64,000 nucleotides of DNA from Hymenobacter nivis (lineage in GTDB: Bacteria > Bacteroidota > Bacteroidia > Cytophagales > Hymenobacteraceae). The notes below the pieces were generated by a model. It ran no database searches, was not told the origin of the DNA, and saw only the letters and a program-made list of their open reading frames with translations. The stretch spans positions 126,127 through 190,126 of the forward strand of contig NZ_RCYZ01000003.1 of the NCBI RefSeq assembly GCF_006439025.1, written 5' to 3'. The position numbers were made by a program, and so were the translations under genes. Positions 55,182 through 63,048 of the stretch are shown piece by piece (within the stretch, counting starts at the first letter, position 1; each line of letters starts with the position of its first letter).

Positions 55182-56582
55182 CTATGCGCCGTCCATGCGC
55201 ACAATTTTGGGCGTGAAGGAGCCAAGCACGTCCACCAACTCGCGCTGGCTGGCCATCACTTGGTGGATGTCCTTGTAGGCCATGGGGGCTTCGTCGAGGC
55301 CGCCGCCGTGCAGGGTTACGCCGTGCGCGGCCAGGTGCTGGCGCACCTGGGCTTCGCCCAGCTCAGCCTTGGCGCGGGTGCGCGACATCAGCCGGCCGGC
55401 CCCGTGCGAGGCCGAGGCCAGCGAGGCCGCCGCGCCCCGCCCCCGCACGATGAAGCCGGGGGCCGTCATCGAGCCGGGGATGATGCCGAGTACGCCCGCC
55501 CCGGCCGGCGTGGCGCCCTTGCGGTGCACCACAGCGGCGCGGCCATCGGCCAGGGTTTCCCGCCAGGCGAAATTGTGGTGGTTTTCTACTTTCGCCAACG
55601 GCTTTTCGCCTAGGGCTTTGGCTATGCGCCGGTGAATCTGGTCGTGGCACGCCGAGGCGTAGTCGCCGGCCAGGTTCATGGCGGCCCAGTATTCCTGGCC
55701 AGTTTCGGTGCCGAGGCCCAGCCAGGCGAGGTGCTTGGCTTCGGCAGGCAGCATGCACTGCTCCATGGCCAGGGCCGTGTAGTGGTTGGCGATGCCCGCG
55801 CCCAGGCCCCGCGAGCCGGAGTGCGAGAGCAGGCCCACGTACTGGCCCGGGGGCAAACCGAGGTCGTTGGCCGGGTCGGTAATCTCAACGATGCCGAACT
55901 CCACGAAGTGGTTGCCCGAACCCGAAGTACCGAGCTGCTCGGCGGCTTTGTCGAGCTTGTTTTTCAGGAACGGCACGGCCCGGAAGGTGTCGTCGGCCAG
56001 CACGGCGTGGTCGAGGCGCTGGCCCCGCTCCCAGGACCGGCCCGAGCCGAAGCGGGTGTTATCCAGCAAGAGCTTGCCCATTTCCTGGGTGCGCTGGGCG
56101 AGGTACTTGGCCGGCAGGTCGAACACCGACAGCGCCATCCGGCAGCCAATGTCCACGCCCACGGCGTAGGGAATCACGGCGTTATCAGTGGCCAGCACAC
56201 CGCCGATGGGCAGGCCGTAGCCGTGGTGGGCGTCGGGCATGAGGGCCCCAGCGAGCGTCACGGGCAGCTTCATGGCCGTTTCCATCTGGTGGATGGCCCC
56301 GGCCTCGATGTGCTCGGCCCCGAAGGTGGCGTAGGGCTTGCGCTCGGCCAGGGCGATGTGGCGCGAGGGGGCCGGCAGCAGCGCCGCGGCGGTGTGGCTC
56401 CAGGCCAGGTCGGCAAGGAAAGCGGGAGGATCGGCCAGCACCCGGCCGAGCAGGGCCAGCTGCTCGGCTTGGGTAAGGCGCTTGTGCTCTTTGCGTTGGA
56501 GCTGCGCCAGCGCTAGGCCAATGGCGCGGCCCTCGGGAAACCCGAGCTGCCGCAGGTCGTTGCCGCGTAATTGAGAAGCCAT
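55182..56582 (-). CDS. rtcB: RtcB-type RNA ligase
   Basis: GTP-dependent RNA ligase of 466 aa that joins 2',3'-cyclic-phosphate and 5'-OH ends, used in RNA repair. Motifs: MPDAHHGYGLPIGGVLAT, VGVDIGCRMAL (metal-binding Cys), SGNHFVEFG, GLLSHSGSRGLGAGIA, ENHHNFAWRE and the guanylylated-His region SHGAGRLMSR. The active site appears intact. No rtcA, archease or sigma-54 regulator rtcR lies beside it, so this is an orphan copy. Start ATG 56582 (MASQLRGNDLR) is chosen over an upstream extension of 79 codons into low-complexity sequence. The 1.6-kb gene-poor region lies upstream. Confidence 0.93.
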   Translation of the reverse strand: MASQLRGNDLRQLGFPEGRAIGLALAQLQRKEHKRLTQAEQLALLGRVLADPPAFLADLAWSHTAAALLPAPSRHIALAERKPYATFGAEHIEAGAIHQMETAMKLPVTLAGALMPDAHHGYGLPIGGVLATDNAVIPYAVGVDIGCRMALSVFDLPAKYLAQRTQEMGKLLLDNTRFGSGRSWERGQRLDHAVLADDTFRAVPFLKNKLDKAAEQLGTSGSGNHFVEFGIVEITDPANDLGLPPGQYVGLLSHSGSRGLGAGIANHYTALAMEQCMLPAEAKHLAWLGLGTETGQEYWAAMNLAGDYASACHDQIHRRIAKALGEKPLAKVENHHNFAWRETLADGRAAVVHRKGATPAGAGVLGIIPGSMTAPGFIVRGRGAAASLASASHGAGRLMSRTRAKAELGEAQVRQHLAAHGVTLHGGGLDEAPMAYKDIHQVMASQRELVDVLGSFTPKIVRMDGA

Positions 56583-57191
56583 AAAAGGGGTGTTGCACGC
56601 GCAGCGGGCCGCGTTGATTGGGGGCCCCGGCGTTGGTAAAGGATCGGTTTTTTTAGCCGCGACGGGCCGGGCCACGGGGGCCGCCCCCGCAATTAGGGGC
56701 GGCCGCGCAGCCGCCGGCACCGGCCCGTTGTGGCTACTAACGTTTCCGGATTGGGGCCGCAGCCGGCAGAAGCCGCACCCACGCCGGGTTTGGAGCGGGG
56801 GCTGGCCCGGCTGCGGCACCCACCCAGAAACAAGTAACAGTCAGCCTTCTCCGAAATCCAGGGCAGCGGGCCGCTGGTGCGCATTTCCTCCCACGGCCAG
56901 GGCCAGGGGGCGGGGCTTATACCCAAGGCGCGGCCGGAGCAGCGCCGGAAATTACCAGCAAAATAGGCCCGCTTACGGCACCTGAACCAAACGGAGTTGG
57001 CCGATTTGGGACGGTCCACCGCAGTGAGGCCGCCCCGGTCGGCGACTACGCCAAAATGCGCAGCCGTCTTTCCAATGGAGTTATTATAAGGACATGGCGA
57101 GCAAAAAAGTTTCTTGTGAGCGGGGCCCCTGCCCAAGAGTTCGGGGCGCTGCAGTGATTAAAAAAGTCGCTCCCGGGGCCTATAGGCCGTT

Positions 57192-57318
57192 TAAAGCGGG
57201 GTGGTCCGGCGAATTGCCCAAAGGGCTTCGTCAGGCCACTCTGGCGTTTGAACAGGGGCCCTGTTCTTTGGTAAGAGCGGCCCCGCGACTGAAAAAGTCG
57301 CCGGACTACCCCGTTTTA
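57192..57318. repeat. 127-bp dispersed palindromic element, copy 2 (opposite orientation)
   Basis: Same length and architecture as the element at 14921-15047 but inverted. Its left arm corresponds to the inverse of copy 1's right arm and vice versa. The core matching GACGAAGCCCTTTGGGCAAT (reverse strand) extends to 27 exact bases in both copies. Terminal arms 57192-57212 and 57298-57318 pair with three mismatches, and the centre has GAACAGGG/CCCTGTTC. No protein is encoded. Confidence 0.8.
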
Positions 57319-57519
57319 CCCAGCCGCCCTTTCCCGTACCATAGCCGCGGAAAAGCTGCTGCTCTACACGCTGAATGCCGCGCTAAATACTTTCCGAATA
57401 GCTTTTTTATCGGCAATTAATCGTGCCTAATTAATTCGCACTGCTGCTTAATTAATTATTAGTGGGCGCATTTATCCCAGGCAAATAAAACGTGTTTTTA
57501 TTTGTTAACTAATTGCATG

Positions 57520-57547
57520 AAAAAGCCCGGCTTTGGAGGAGCCGGGC
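57520..57547 (-). terminator. Terminator-like hairpin (reverse strand)
   Basis: Stem GCCCGGCT 57525-57532 with AGCCGGGC 57540-57547 and a 7-nt loop. Five A at 57520-57524 give T5 on the reverse strand; a weaker TTTCGTT follows on the plus strand. Its cognate transcript is not clear. Confidence 0.55.
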
Positions 57548-57726
57548 TTTCGTTAGGTGCGCTATGCAGGCCGAATTTATCGGGGCATTTTACGCAGTAA
57601 GAAAGCACGGCCGCGCCGGTCCCGCGGGCCGCGATGGGGGCGGCGAACGGGCTGTTTGCTCAGGGGCTGGGCGGGGAGGAACGGCACGGGACGAATGACT
57701 AACTGGCTATGAAAGCGTCATTAAAC

Positions 57727-57753
57727 AAAAAACCCGAGCGTTGTGGGCTCGGG
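57727..57753 (-). terminator. Terminator of the possible small transcript
   Basis: Stem CCCGAGC 57733-57739 pairs with GCTCGGG 57747-57753. Six A at 57727-57732 read as T6 on the reverse strand. It sits 28 bases after the stop of the short frame at 57781-57861, with another small TTTCAGC/GCTGAAA hairpin between. Confidence 0.7.
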
Positions 57754-57780
57754 CGGCGTCGGGTTTCAGCGGGGCTGAAA

Positions 57781-57861
57781 TCAGGCAAACGTACCGAGCA
57801 GAGACAGCCGTTTTGGCTGCGTCTTGGCTGAAATACTGGTGCGGATCAGTTGGCGGTACAT
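57781..57861 (-). CDS. Possible 26-aa microprotein
   Basis: A reverse-strand frame of 26 codons starts ATG 57861 and ends TGA 57781. It encodes a basic peptide starting MYRQLIRTSISAKTQPKR. An A-rich leader without Shine-Dalgarno precedes the ATG, as is usual in Bacteroidota. A promoter-like pair lies upstream at 57883-57913 and an intrinsic terminator downstream, so a discrete transcript of about 150 nt is plausible. It could also be a small regulatory RNA with no coding role. It is not enriched in any amino acid as an attenuation leader would be. Confidence 0.4.
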   Translation of the reverse strand: MYRQLIRTSISAKTQPKRLSLLGTFA

Positions 57862-57882
57862 GGTTGTTTGCTTTTGGTGCGA

Positions 57883-57913
57883 CAAAGGTTGAGGATTAAT
57901 TTTAATTGCGCAA
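57883..57913 (-). promoter_or_regulatory. Candidate Bacteroidota-type promoter (reverse strand)
   Basis: On the reverse strand TTG (57911-57913) lies 20 bases before AACCTTTG (57883-57890), which differs from the -7 consensus TAnnTTTG at one position. This spacing fits the Bacteroidota -33/-7 arrangement. The start codon of the short frame is 22 bases downstream. Confidence 0.4.
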
Positions 57914-58181
57914 CTAATTTTCAAATAATTAATAAATATTTTTTTGGGCGGTTAATTAATCGCTGAATTATTGCTTTAATCCTCCATTAATCCCGCAATA
58001 ATTATTTCAAGTATTAACCCGCTATTATGTCGGCGTTACCCTGCCAACGTGGTAAGAGGCTTCCTTCGGGACATTAAATGGGCATGACAGGAGGCGAGCG
58101 GGAGAAGCAACAGGGCCCCACTGTTGCATGGTAGCTGGGGCCCTAAAAACATCCGCGGCGGTTTGGCGGTACCTGCCGGGT

Positions 58182-59084
58182 ATGCCGCGCCTTGCTACTT
58201 CCGACCACTACACCCTGGACTTGCCCGCCGGGCACCGCTTCCCCATCGCCAAGTACGCCCTGATCCGGGAGCAGCTGCTGTGGCAGGGCGTGGCCGCGCC
58301 GGACGATTTTTACGAGCCCGGGCTGTGCGCGGAGGCCGACGTGCTGCGGGTGCACACCGCCGCCTATTGGCACCGGGTGCGCGACTTGCAGCTCTCGGCC
58401 CGCGAGGTGCGCAACTTGGGGCTACCGCAGAGCCCGCAGTTGGTGCGCCGCTCGCTGAGCAGCAGCGCCGGCACGCTGCAATCGGCGCTGGGGGCCCTGA
58501 AAAGCGGCATCGGCCTGAACCTGGCCGGCGGCACCCACCACGCCTTTGCCGACCGCGGCGAGGGCTTTTGCGTGCTCAACGACCAGGCCATTGCCGCCGC
58601 GCACCTGCTGACGCACGGGCTGGCGCGGCAGGTGCTCGTCGTGGATTTGGACGTGCACCAGGGCGATGGTACGGCGGCCATTTTCCGCGACGAGCCGCGG
58701 GTGTTTACGTTTTCGATGCACGCCGGGGCCAACTACCCACTGCGCAAAGAGCAATCGGACCTGGACATTGCGCTGCCGCTGGGCACGGGCGACGCGGCGT
58801 ATTTGCAGATTTTATCCGATACACTGGGGCCCCTGGTGGACCGGGTGCGGCCGGACTTTATCTTCTACCAGGCTGGGGTGGACGTGCTGGCCACCGACAA
58901 GCTGGGCAAGCTGGCCCTCACGCCCGCTGGCTGCCAGCGGCGCGACGAGCTGGTGCTGGGCCTGTGCCGCGCCCGGGCCCTGCCGGTGGCCGTGAGCATG
59001 GGCGGCGGCTACTCCGAGCGCCTGGCCGACATCGTGGACGCGCACTGCCACACGTTTCGGGTGGCGTTCAACTTTTGGCCCTAG
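58182..59084 (+). CDS. Histone deacetylase-like (acetoin/polyamine deacylase) family protein
   Basis: Zinc deacylase-fold protein of 300 aa of the HDAC superfamily, prokaryotic short type. Motifs are LAGGTHHAFADRGEGFCVLND (tandem His), VLVVDLDVHQGDGTAA (zinc ligands Asp and His), FSMHAGANYPL and YQAGVDVLATDKLG (third zinc ligand Asp), then SMGGGYS. Bacterial relatives deacetylate acetyl-polyamines, proteins or unknown acetyl compounds, and the substrate here is unknown. No acetyltransferase lies next to it. Start ATG 58182 (MPRLATSDHY) is chosen over ATG 58128 because the family starts there. A J-domain protein gene follows 33 bases downstream. Confidence 0.92.
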   Translation: MPRLATSDHYTLDLPAGHRFPIAKYALIREQLLWQGVAAPDDFYEPGLCAEADVLRVHTAAYWHRVRDLQLSAREVRNLGLPQSPQLVRRSLSSSAGTLQSALGALKSGIGLNLAGGTHHAFADRGEGFCVLNDQAIAAAHLLTHGLARQVLVVDLDVHQGDGTAAIFRDEPRVFTFSMHAGANYPLRKEQSDLDIALPLGTGDAAYLQILSDTLGPLVDRVRPDFIFYQAGVDVLATDKLGKLALTPAGCQRRDELVLGLCRARALPVAVSMGGGYSERLADIVDAHCHTFRVAFNFWP

Positions 59085-59117
59085 CCGGGCGTTATGTACC
59101 CGCTGCCGCTGCCTGCC

Positions 59118-60161
59118 ATGAAGAAAATCGCTCCCTCCGCCTCTCCCCTGCCTGCGCCGGTGCGCGTACCCCGCACCCCCGTTATTACCGAAGCCTGCGC
59201 GCGGCTGGCGGTGGCGCAGTCCGAAGCCTGCGCCCCGAGCAGCATTGCCCAGTCTGCTTTTCGGCGGGCGCTGCTGGTGCTGGAGGGGCTGCGGGCGCAG
59301 CTGGCGGCGGCCCAGGAGGCCCGCGCCGCCGCCCGCCAGCGCTACTGGCAGCAGGTGGGCCCCGCCGCCGCGGCCGTGGTGGCTGCCCGCCGGGCCCTGT
59401 ACGTCCCCCTCGAAGGGGCCCTGCTCACGCCCTACTTCAGCCGGCTGGAGGAAACCCAGATTGTGCAGTTCATCGTGGGCAATGCGGGGGCCCTCATCGA
59501 GCGGTTTGGCGAAGACGAGGCGGCCATAATGGCCCGGTACGTGCCCGCCCGCCGGGCCGCGCCACCCGCCGAGGCAGCCCCCGGGGGCCCCGGGGCCCCT
59601 GCTGATGCGGCGGCCGCGGCCCGGGAGCGGGCGGCCCAGGCGCGGGAGCAGGCCCGGGCCGAGCGCCTGGCGCAGGCCACCACCCTGGCGGCCCGCGCCG
59701 ACCAGCAGCGCCTGCAAACCAGCGCCAAAACCGTGTACCGCCAGCTCGCCCGCACCCACCACCCCGACCTGGAGCGCGACCCCGCCCAGCAGCGCATCAA
59801 AACCGAGCTGATGCAGGAGATAACGGCCGCCTACGAGACCGGCGACCTCTACGCTTTATTGCAGTTGATGGCCGACTCGGCCCACACCGACGCGGCCGAT
59901 GCCGACGTGCTCATTGCCTACACCCAGGCCCTGCACCGCCAGCAAATCGACCTCAGAAACCAGCTCAACGCCCTGCAAAACGGCCCCGACGGCCTGGGCA
60001 CCAGCACCGGCAAAAAGCGCGAGCTGGAGCTGCGCCAAATCAAGCGCGACCTGCGCGCCGAGGCCGACTACGTGCAGCAAGTGGCCCGCCAGCTCCACGA
60101 AACCGCCGGCCTGCGCGAAATCCTGCGCGAGCTGGCCGCCGAGGGCCTGGACACGGTGTAG
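59118..60161 (+). CDS. Protein with an internal J-domain-like segment
   Basis: Protein of 347 aa, start ATG 59118 (ATG 59094 is an alternative). The N-terminal half is Ala/Arg-rich and helical. An Ala/Pro-rich stretch near 155-175 leads to a coiled coil (ARERAAQAREQARAERLA). A J-domain follows at about 197-255, with the HPD motif at residues 215-217 in VYRQLARTHHPDLERDPAQQ and YETGDLYALLQL. The C-terminal part is helical (QIKRDLRAEADYVQQVARQL). HPD motifs stimulate the ATPase of DnaK. An internal rather than N-terminal J-domain is unusual, and no zinc finger or GF region is present. It is probably co-transcribed with the HDAC-like gene; no shared function is known. Confidence 0.72.
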   Translation: MKKIAPSASPLPAPVRVPRTPVITEACARLAVAQSEACAPSSIAQSAFRRALLVLEGLRAQLAAAQEARAAARQRYWQQVGPAAAAVVAARRALYVPLEGALLTPYFSRLEETQIVQFIVGNAGALIERFGEDEAAIMARYVPARRAAPPAEAAPGGPGAPADAAAAARERAAQAREQARAERLAQATTLAARADQQRLQTSAKTVYRQLARTHHPDLERDPAQQRIKTELMQEITAAYETGDLYALLQLMADSAHTDAADADVLIAYTQALHRQQIDLRNQLNALQNGPDGLGTSTGKKRELELRQIKRDLRAEADYVQQVARQLHETAGLREILRELAAEGLDTV

Positions 60162-60203
60162 CGCGGCTGAAGCGCGTCCGCGCTGTTGAACGAGCGCGGC
60201 GCG

Positions 60204-60299
60204 TGTAGCGTGGACTTTGTAGTCCGCGGCCCTCGCTTCGTCCTGCCAATAATCGTTGGGCGACCGTTCAAAAACGCGGACTACAAAGTCCGCGCTACA
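60204..60299. repeat. Inverted pair of GCGGACT-ACAA-AGTCCGC palindromes
   Basis: The left copy 60204-60228 and right copy 60275-60299 are 25 nt each, match the palindrome at 44648 closely, and are inverted relative to each other around a 46-nt spacer. Together they form one large hairpin. They lie between two convergent genes, so they may also serve as a terminator. Confidence 0.78.
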
Positions 60300-60305
60300 G
60301 CTTTG

Positions 60306-61034
60306 CTATAGCTCTTCGGCGCTGAGGCCCAGGGCATTTACGGCGGCTTGCACGGCCTCGGCGCGGTAGGCGGGCGCGGTGGCAGGGGCTTGCAGCAGGC
60401 GCAGCAGGCGGTGGTATTTCTGGCGGCCTTCGGCGAGCATCTGGTCGGTTACTTCGAGGGGAAACACGCCGAAGGGCTCCGACTTTTGCACGCCCACCAG
60501 CAGGAACCGCTCGGCGCCCAGGGCGTCGGTGTAGAAGGCGGCCTGGCGGTCGTAGTCGTAGGCCGAGCACTGCCAGCGGAAATGGTCGGCGTCGCGGGCG
60601 TTGGTGGTTTTGAAGTCGACGATGGTGTAGGGCAGGCCGGGCGCGTCCACCACCAAGTCGGCGCGCAGCTTGCAAAGCGTGCCGGTTTGGGGCTCGGTGA
60701 AAAGCACGCTGGGCTCGGGGGTGCCGGCCTCAAGCAGGCGGTTGAGCTCGGTATTGAGCTTTACACCCTCCACCAGCCACCACACCAGCGTATCGTTCAA
60801 GCCAGGCTGGCCAGCCTGGTAATCAGCGGGTTCGAGCAAAGCGGTGTGGAAGGCGGTGCCAAAGCTGAGGGCCCCCTGGTTGCCGCCGTCGGTGCGCGGG
60901 GGGCGGCCGTCGAGGGCGTCGCGCAGGCGCGAAAGGTCGGAGTTGGCAATGGCGGGCAGGGCCCGGTAGGTGTCGTAGTCGAGGCGCAGCAGGTCAGGCC
61001 GGCGGAAGGCGGGGTCGGCGGGAAGTGAGGACAT
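60306..61034 (-). CDS. PD-(D/E)XK nuclease-like protein (RecE/DUF3799 type)
   Basis: Protein of 242 aa with the restriction-endonuclease-like PD-(D/E)XK fold. RLDYDTYRALPAIANSDLSR and LSFGTAFHTALLEP open the RecE/Cas4-like nuclease layout. The catalytic core is CKLRADLVVDAPG (Asp) and TIVDFKTTNARD (Asp, x, Lys), followed by YDYDRQAAFYTDAL (Gln and Tyr of motif IV). Phage recombination exonucleases of this kind digest double-stranded DNA ends. No recT-like or phage gene is near, so it is an isolated chromosomal copy; DNA repair is inferred. The gene is flanked by the large hairpin at 60204. Start ATG 61034. Confidence 0.82.
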   Translation of the reverse strand: MSSLPADPAFRRPDLLRLDYDTYRALPAIANSDLSRLRDALDGRPPRTDGGNQGALSFGTAFHTALLEPADYQAGQPGLNDTLVWWLVEGVKLNTELNRLLEAGTPEPSVLFTEPQTGTLCKLRADLVVDAPGLPYTIVDFKTTNARDADHFRWQCSAYDYDRQAAFYTDALGAERFLLVGVQKSEPFGVFPLEVTDQMLAEGRQKYHRLLRLLQAPATAPAYRAEAVQAAVNALGLSAEEL

Positions 61035-61114
61035 GGTTTCTTAACAACAAAACGGCGTGTTTTGCTGCATCAGCGGCGGGATTTTCTTGGCAATCTTGCC
61101 AGCCAACGAGTTAC

Positions 61115-61432
61115 CTACGGTTTCTTAGCAAACAGCAACGTAGTGTATCCTTGGGCACCAGAAAAAGTACTCTGCAACGCGTAGCCTTCCTGGTACAACT
61201 TATTCACGACTTTGTAATACCCTTCTCCGGAAGCACTCAACCGCTTGTCGCTGGCGCCACTGTCAAATTCCACTACTTCGCTTTTGCCTTCGCCCCGGGT
61301 AAGAACGAGGTGCACTTTGGTCGGGTATTCGTACACCCGCACCACTACAATTTCCGGGCTCGCCGTTTGCGCAGCGGCGGGGCGGGCGGCGAGGGCCAGC
61401 AAGCACGCGCTCAAGAGGAGTAGCTTTCTCAT
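61115..61432 (-). CDS. Small secreted protein of unknown family
   Basis: Protein of 105 aa with a signal peptide (about 1-21, ending AAAQ). The mature part is beta-rich: EIVVVRVYEYPTKVHLVLTR, KSEVVEFDSGASDKRL and a tail with KVVNKLYQEGYALQSTFSG. I recognise no family. Similar short exported proteins occur in many Bacteroidota and are usually unstudied. Start ATG 61432 gives the signal peptide. It lies 80 bases upstream of the nuclease gene on the same strand; the pair could be co-transcribed. Confidence 0.65.
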   Translation of the reverse strand: MRKLLLLSACLLALAARPAAAQTASPEIVVVRVYEYPTKVHLVLTRGEGKSEVVEFDSGASDKRLSASGEGYYKVVNKLYQEGYALQSTFSGAQGYTTLLFAKKP

Positions 61433-61539
61433 GGCAGCGAAATAAAGCCGGCGGCGTGAATGCCGGCTGAGCGCGCGGGGCGAAATGCGCGTATGCCTTT
61501 TCAGCGGCGAAATTTTCTGCCCATTTCTCTCGAAATTTT

Positions 61540-61959
61540 ATGGCACCCTGGCTCCCCTACGCCCTGCTTTCGGCCGTGTTTGCGGCCCTCACCGCGCTGT
61601 TTGCCAAGGTGGGCATTAAGGGCGTCGATTCGGATTTGGCCACGGCCATTCGCACGGTGGTGATTCTCATCCTGGCCTGGGGCATCGCCATTGGGCGCGG
61701 GGCCACCGCCGGGCTGCCCGCGCTGAGCGGGCGCACGTGGGCGTTTCTGGTGCTGTCGGGGCTGGCCACGGGGGCCTCGTGGCTGTGCTACTTCCGGGCC
61801 CTGAAGCTGGGGCCCGTGGCCAAGGTGGCCCCCATCGACAAGTTGAGCGTGGCGCTGGCCATTGGGCTGGCGGTGGTGTTTTTGGGCGAAAGTTTGAGCT
61901 GGCGCACCGCCCTGGGCGCGGGCCTAATCGTGGCCGGCAGCATTGTATTGGCCCTCTAA
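61540..61959 (+). CDS. Single-EamA-domain membrane protein
   Basis: Membrane protein of 139 aa with about five hydrophobic segments, equivalent to one EamA half (ordinary EamA transporters have two halves and about 300 aa). Visible: ALLSAVFAALTALFAKVGIK, AIRTVVILILAWG, CYFRALKLGPVAKVAPIDKL and VFLGESLSWRTALGAGLIVAG. Single-EamA proteins act as dimers or work with partners. The substrate is unknown. Start ATG 61540; the stop is at 61959. The flanking spacers carry no repeats. Confidence 0.87.
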   Translation: MAPWLPYALLSAVFAALTALFAKVGIKGVDSDLATAIRTVVILILAWGIAIGRGATAGLPALSGRTWAFLVLSGLATGASWLCYFRALKLGPVAKVAPIDKLSVALAIGLAVVFLGESLSWRTALGAGLIVAGSIVLAL

Positions 61960-62097
61960 TAACCAACCCATTAGCCCCACACTAACGCGAGCTTAAACGG
62001 TTTTCTGTCAGCTTCTTCATCCCGATTTAATCTAACCCTGGGGGCCCTTGGCTCGTTTGCGGGGCAAGCTATTCGCTTTCACCAGCCTCTTCACACC

Positions 62098-62898
62098 ATG
62101 CGCTTACAAAACCGCATCGCCCTCGTTACGGGCGGCAGCTCGGGCATCGGCACGGGCATCGCCCGCCAGTTTGCCGCCGATGGCGCCACCGTATTCGTCA
62201 ACTACCACGGGGGCCCCTCCGATAAGGCCGACGCCGTAGTCAAGTCCATCACCGACGCTGGCGGCAAGGCCTTCGCCATTGCGGCCGACGTGAGCAAAGA
62301 GGCCGAGGTACAGGCCATGTTTGCCCACATCATCGAGCAGTGCGGCACGCTGCACATTTTGGTGAACAACTCGGGCCAGCAGAAGGACGCGGCCCTTGTG
62401 GACATGACCCTAGCGCAGTGGCAGCAGGTGATTGATGTGAACCTGACCGGGCAGTTTTTGTGCTCGCGCGAGGCGGCCCGGGAGTTCCTGCGCCGGGGGC
62501 CCCAGCCCGAAATTGCCCGCGCCACGGGCGTCATCCTGCACACCAGCAGCGTGCACGAAGTCATTCCGTGGGCCGGCCACGTGAACTACGCCACCAGCAA
62601 GGGCGGCATCATGCAGCTCATGAAAAGCACCGCTCAGGAGCTGGCACCCCACAAAATTCGGGTGAACAGCATCGGGCCAGGGGCCATCAAAACGCCCATC
62701 AACACCAGCGCCTGGAACACGCCCGAGGCCGAAACGGCCTTGCTCAAGCTCATCCCTTATGACCGGGTGGGCGAGGTGGAAGACATTGGGGGCCTGGCCG
62801 CCTGGCTTTGCTCCGACGAGGCCGACTACATCACCGGCCAAACCATTTTCATGGACGGCGGCATGACGCTTTACCCCGGCTTCGCCACCGGCGGCTAG
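62098..62898 (+). CDS. SDR-family oxidoreductase (glucose 1-dehydrogenase-like)
   Basis: Cytoplasmic NAD(P)-dependent oxidoreductase of 266 aa, classical SDR. Motifs are TGGSSGIGTGIARQF, NNSGQQ (Asn of the NNAG motif), the catalytic Ser in HTSSVHEVIPW and NYATSKGGI (Tyr and Lys), then NSIGPGAIKTPIN. The HEVIPW loop and tail TGQTIFMDGGMTLYPGF are typical of glucose-1-dehydrogenase-like enzymes. The partial glycoside hydrolase gene downstream could supply sugar, though this is positional only. Start ATG 62098 is chosen. The downstream gap carries a hairpin. Confidence 0.92.
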   Translation: MRLQNRIALVTGGSSGIGTGIARQFAADGATVFVNYHGGPSDKADAVVKSITDAGGKAFAIAADVSKEAEVQAMFAHIIEQCGTLHILVNNSGQQKDAALVDMTLAQWQQVIDVNLTGQFLCSREAAREFLRRGPQPEIARATGVILHTSSVHEVIPWAGHVNYATSKGGIMQLMKSTAQELAPHKIRVNSIGPGAIKTPINTSAWNTPEAETALLKLIPYDRVGEVEDIGGLAAWLCSDEADYITGQTIFMDGGMTLYPGFATGG

Positions 62899-62901
62899 GG
62901 C

Positions 62902-63046
62902 TTAGAATGTGCAGAATGTGGGAATGAGAAGGTGTGAAAATGTGCGGGCTGTGCCCGTTCGTCTTCCCGCCTGGCAGTTGCTGCTTATGGGCAGCGCCGG
63001 CCTTCCCAATTTCCACATTTTCACATCCCCACATTTCTACATTTTA
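62902..63046. repeat. Imperfect purine-rich hairpin
   Basis: A left arm with GAATGTGGGAATG and GTGTGAAAATGTG (62902-62945) faces a right arm ending CACATTTTCACATCCCCACA (about 63013-63046), in inverted orientation with small gaps. It occupies most of the 150 bases between the SDR and the glycoside hydrolase start and probably ends the SDR transcript. Confidence 0.55.
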
Positions 63047-63048
63047 TT

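Larger units (their letters stand above)
56583..58181. other. Gene-poor region of 1.6 kb
   Basis: No convincing protein gene is visible between RtcB and the deacylase. 56583-57090 is GC-rich and unassigned; frames there look like random GC-rich translation. 57192-57318 is a palindromic repeat. 57420-57510 and 57880-58060 are AT-rich islands with many TTAATTAAT-like words. 57520-57760 contains two reverse-strand terminator-like hairpins. Between them and the AT-rich part lies a short frame with a promoter-like sequence (57781-57913). The promoter of the deacylase gene must lie in 58020-58180. Confidence 0.6.

Noticed and set aside
57513..57698. A 61-codon frame on the plus strand
   Set aside because: Begins with TTG, runs through a terminator-like hairpin, and its translation is an Arg/Gly-rich mix without features.
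57781..57861. Amino-acid attenuation leader peptide
   Set aside because: The 26-residue peptide has no run of one regulated amino acid and no biosynthetic operon follows within 1.1 kb.
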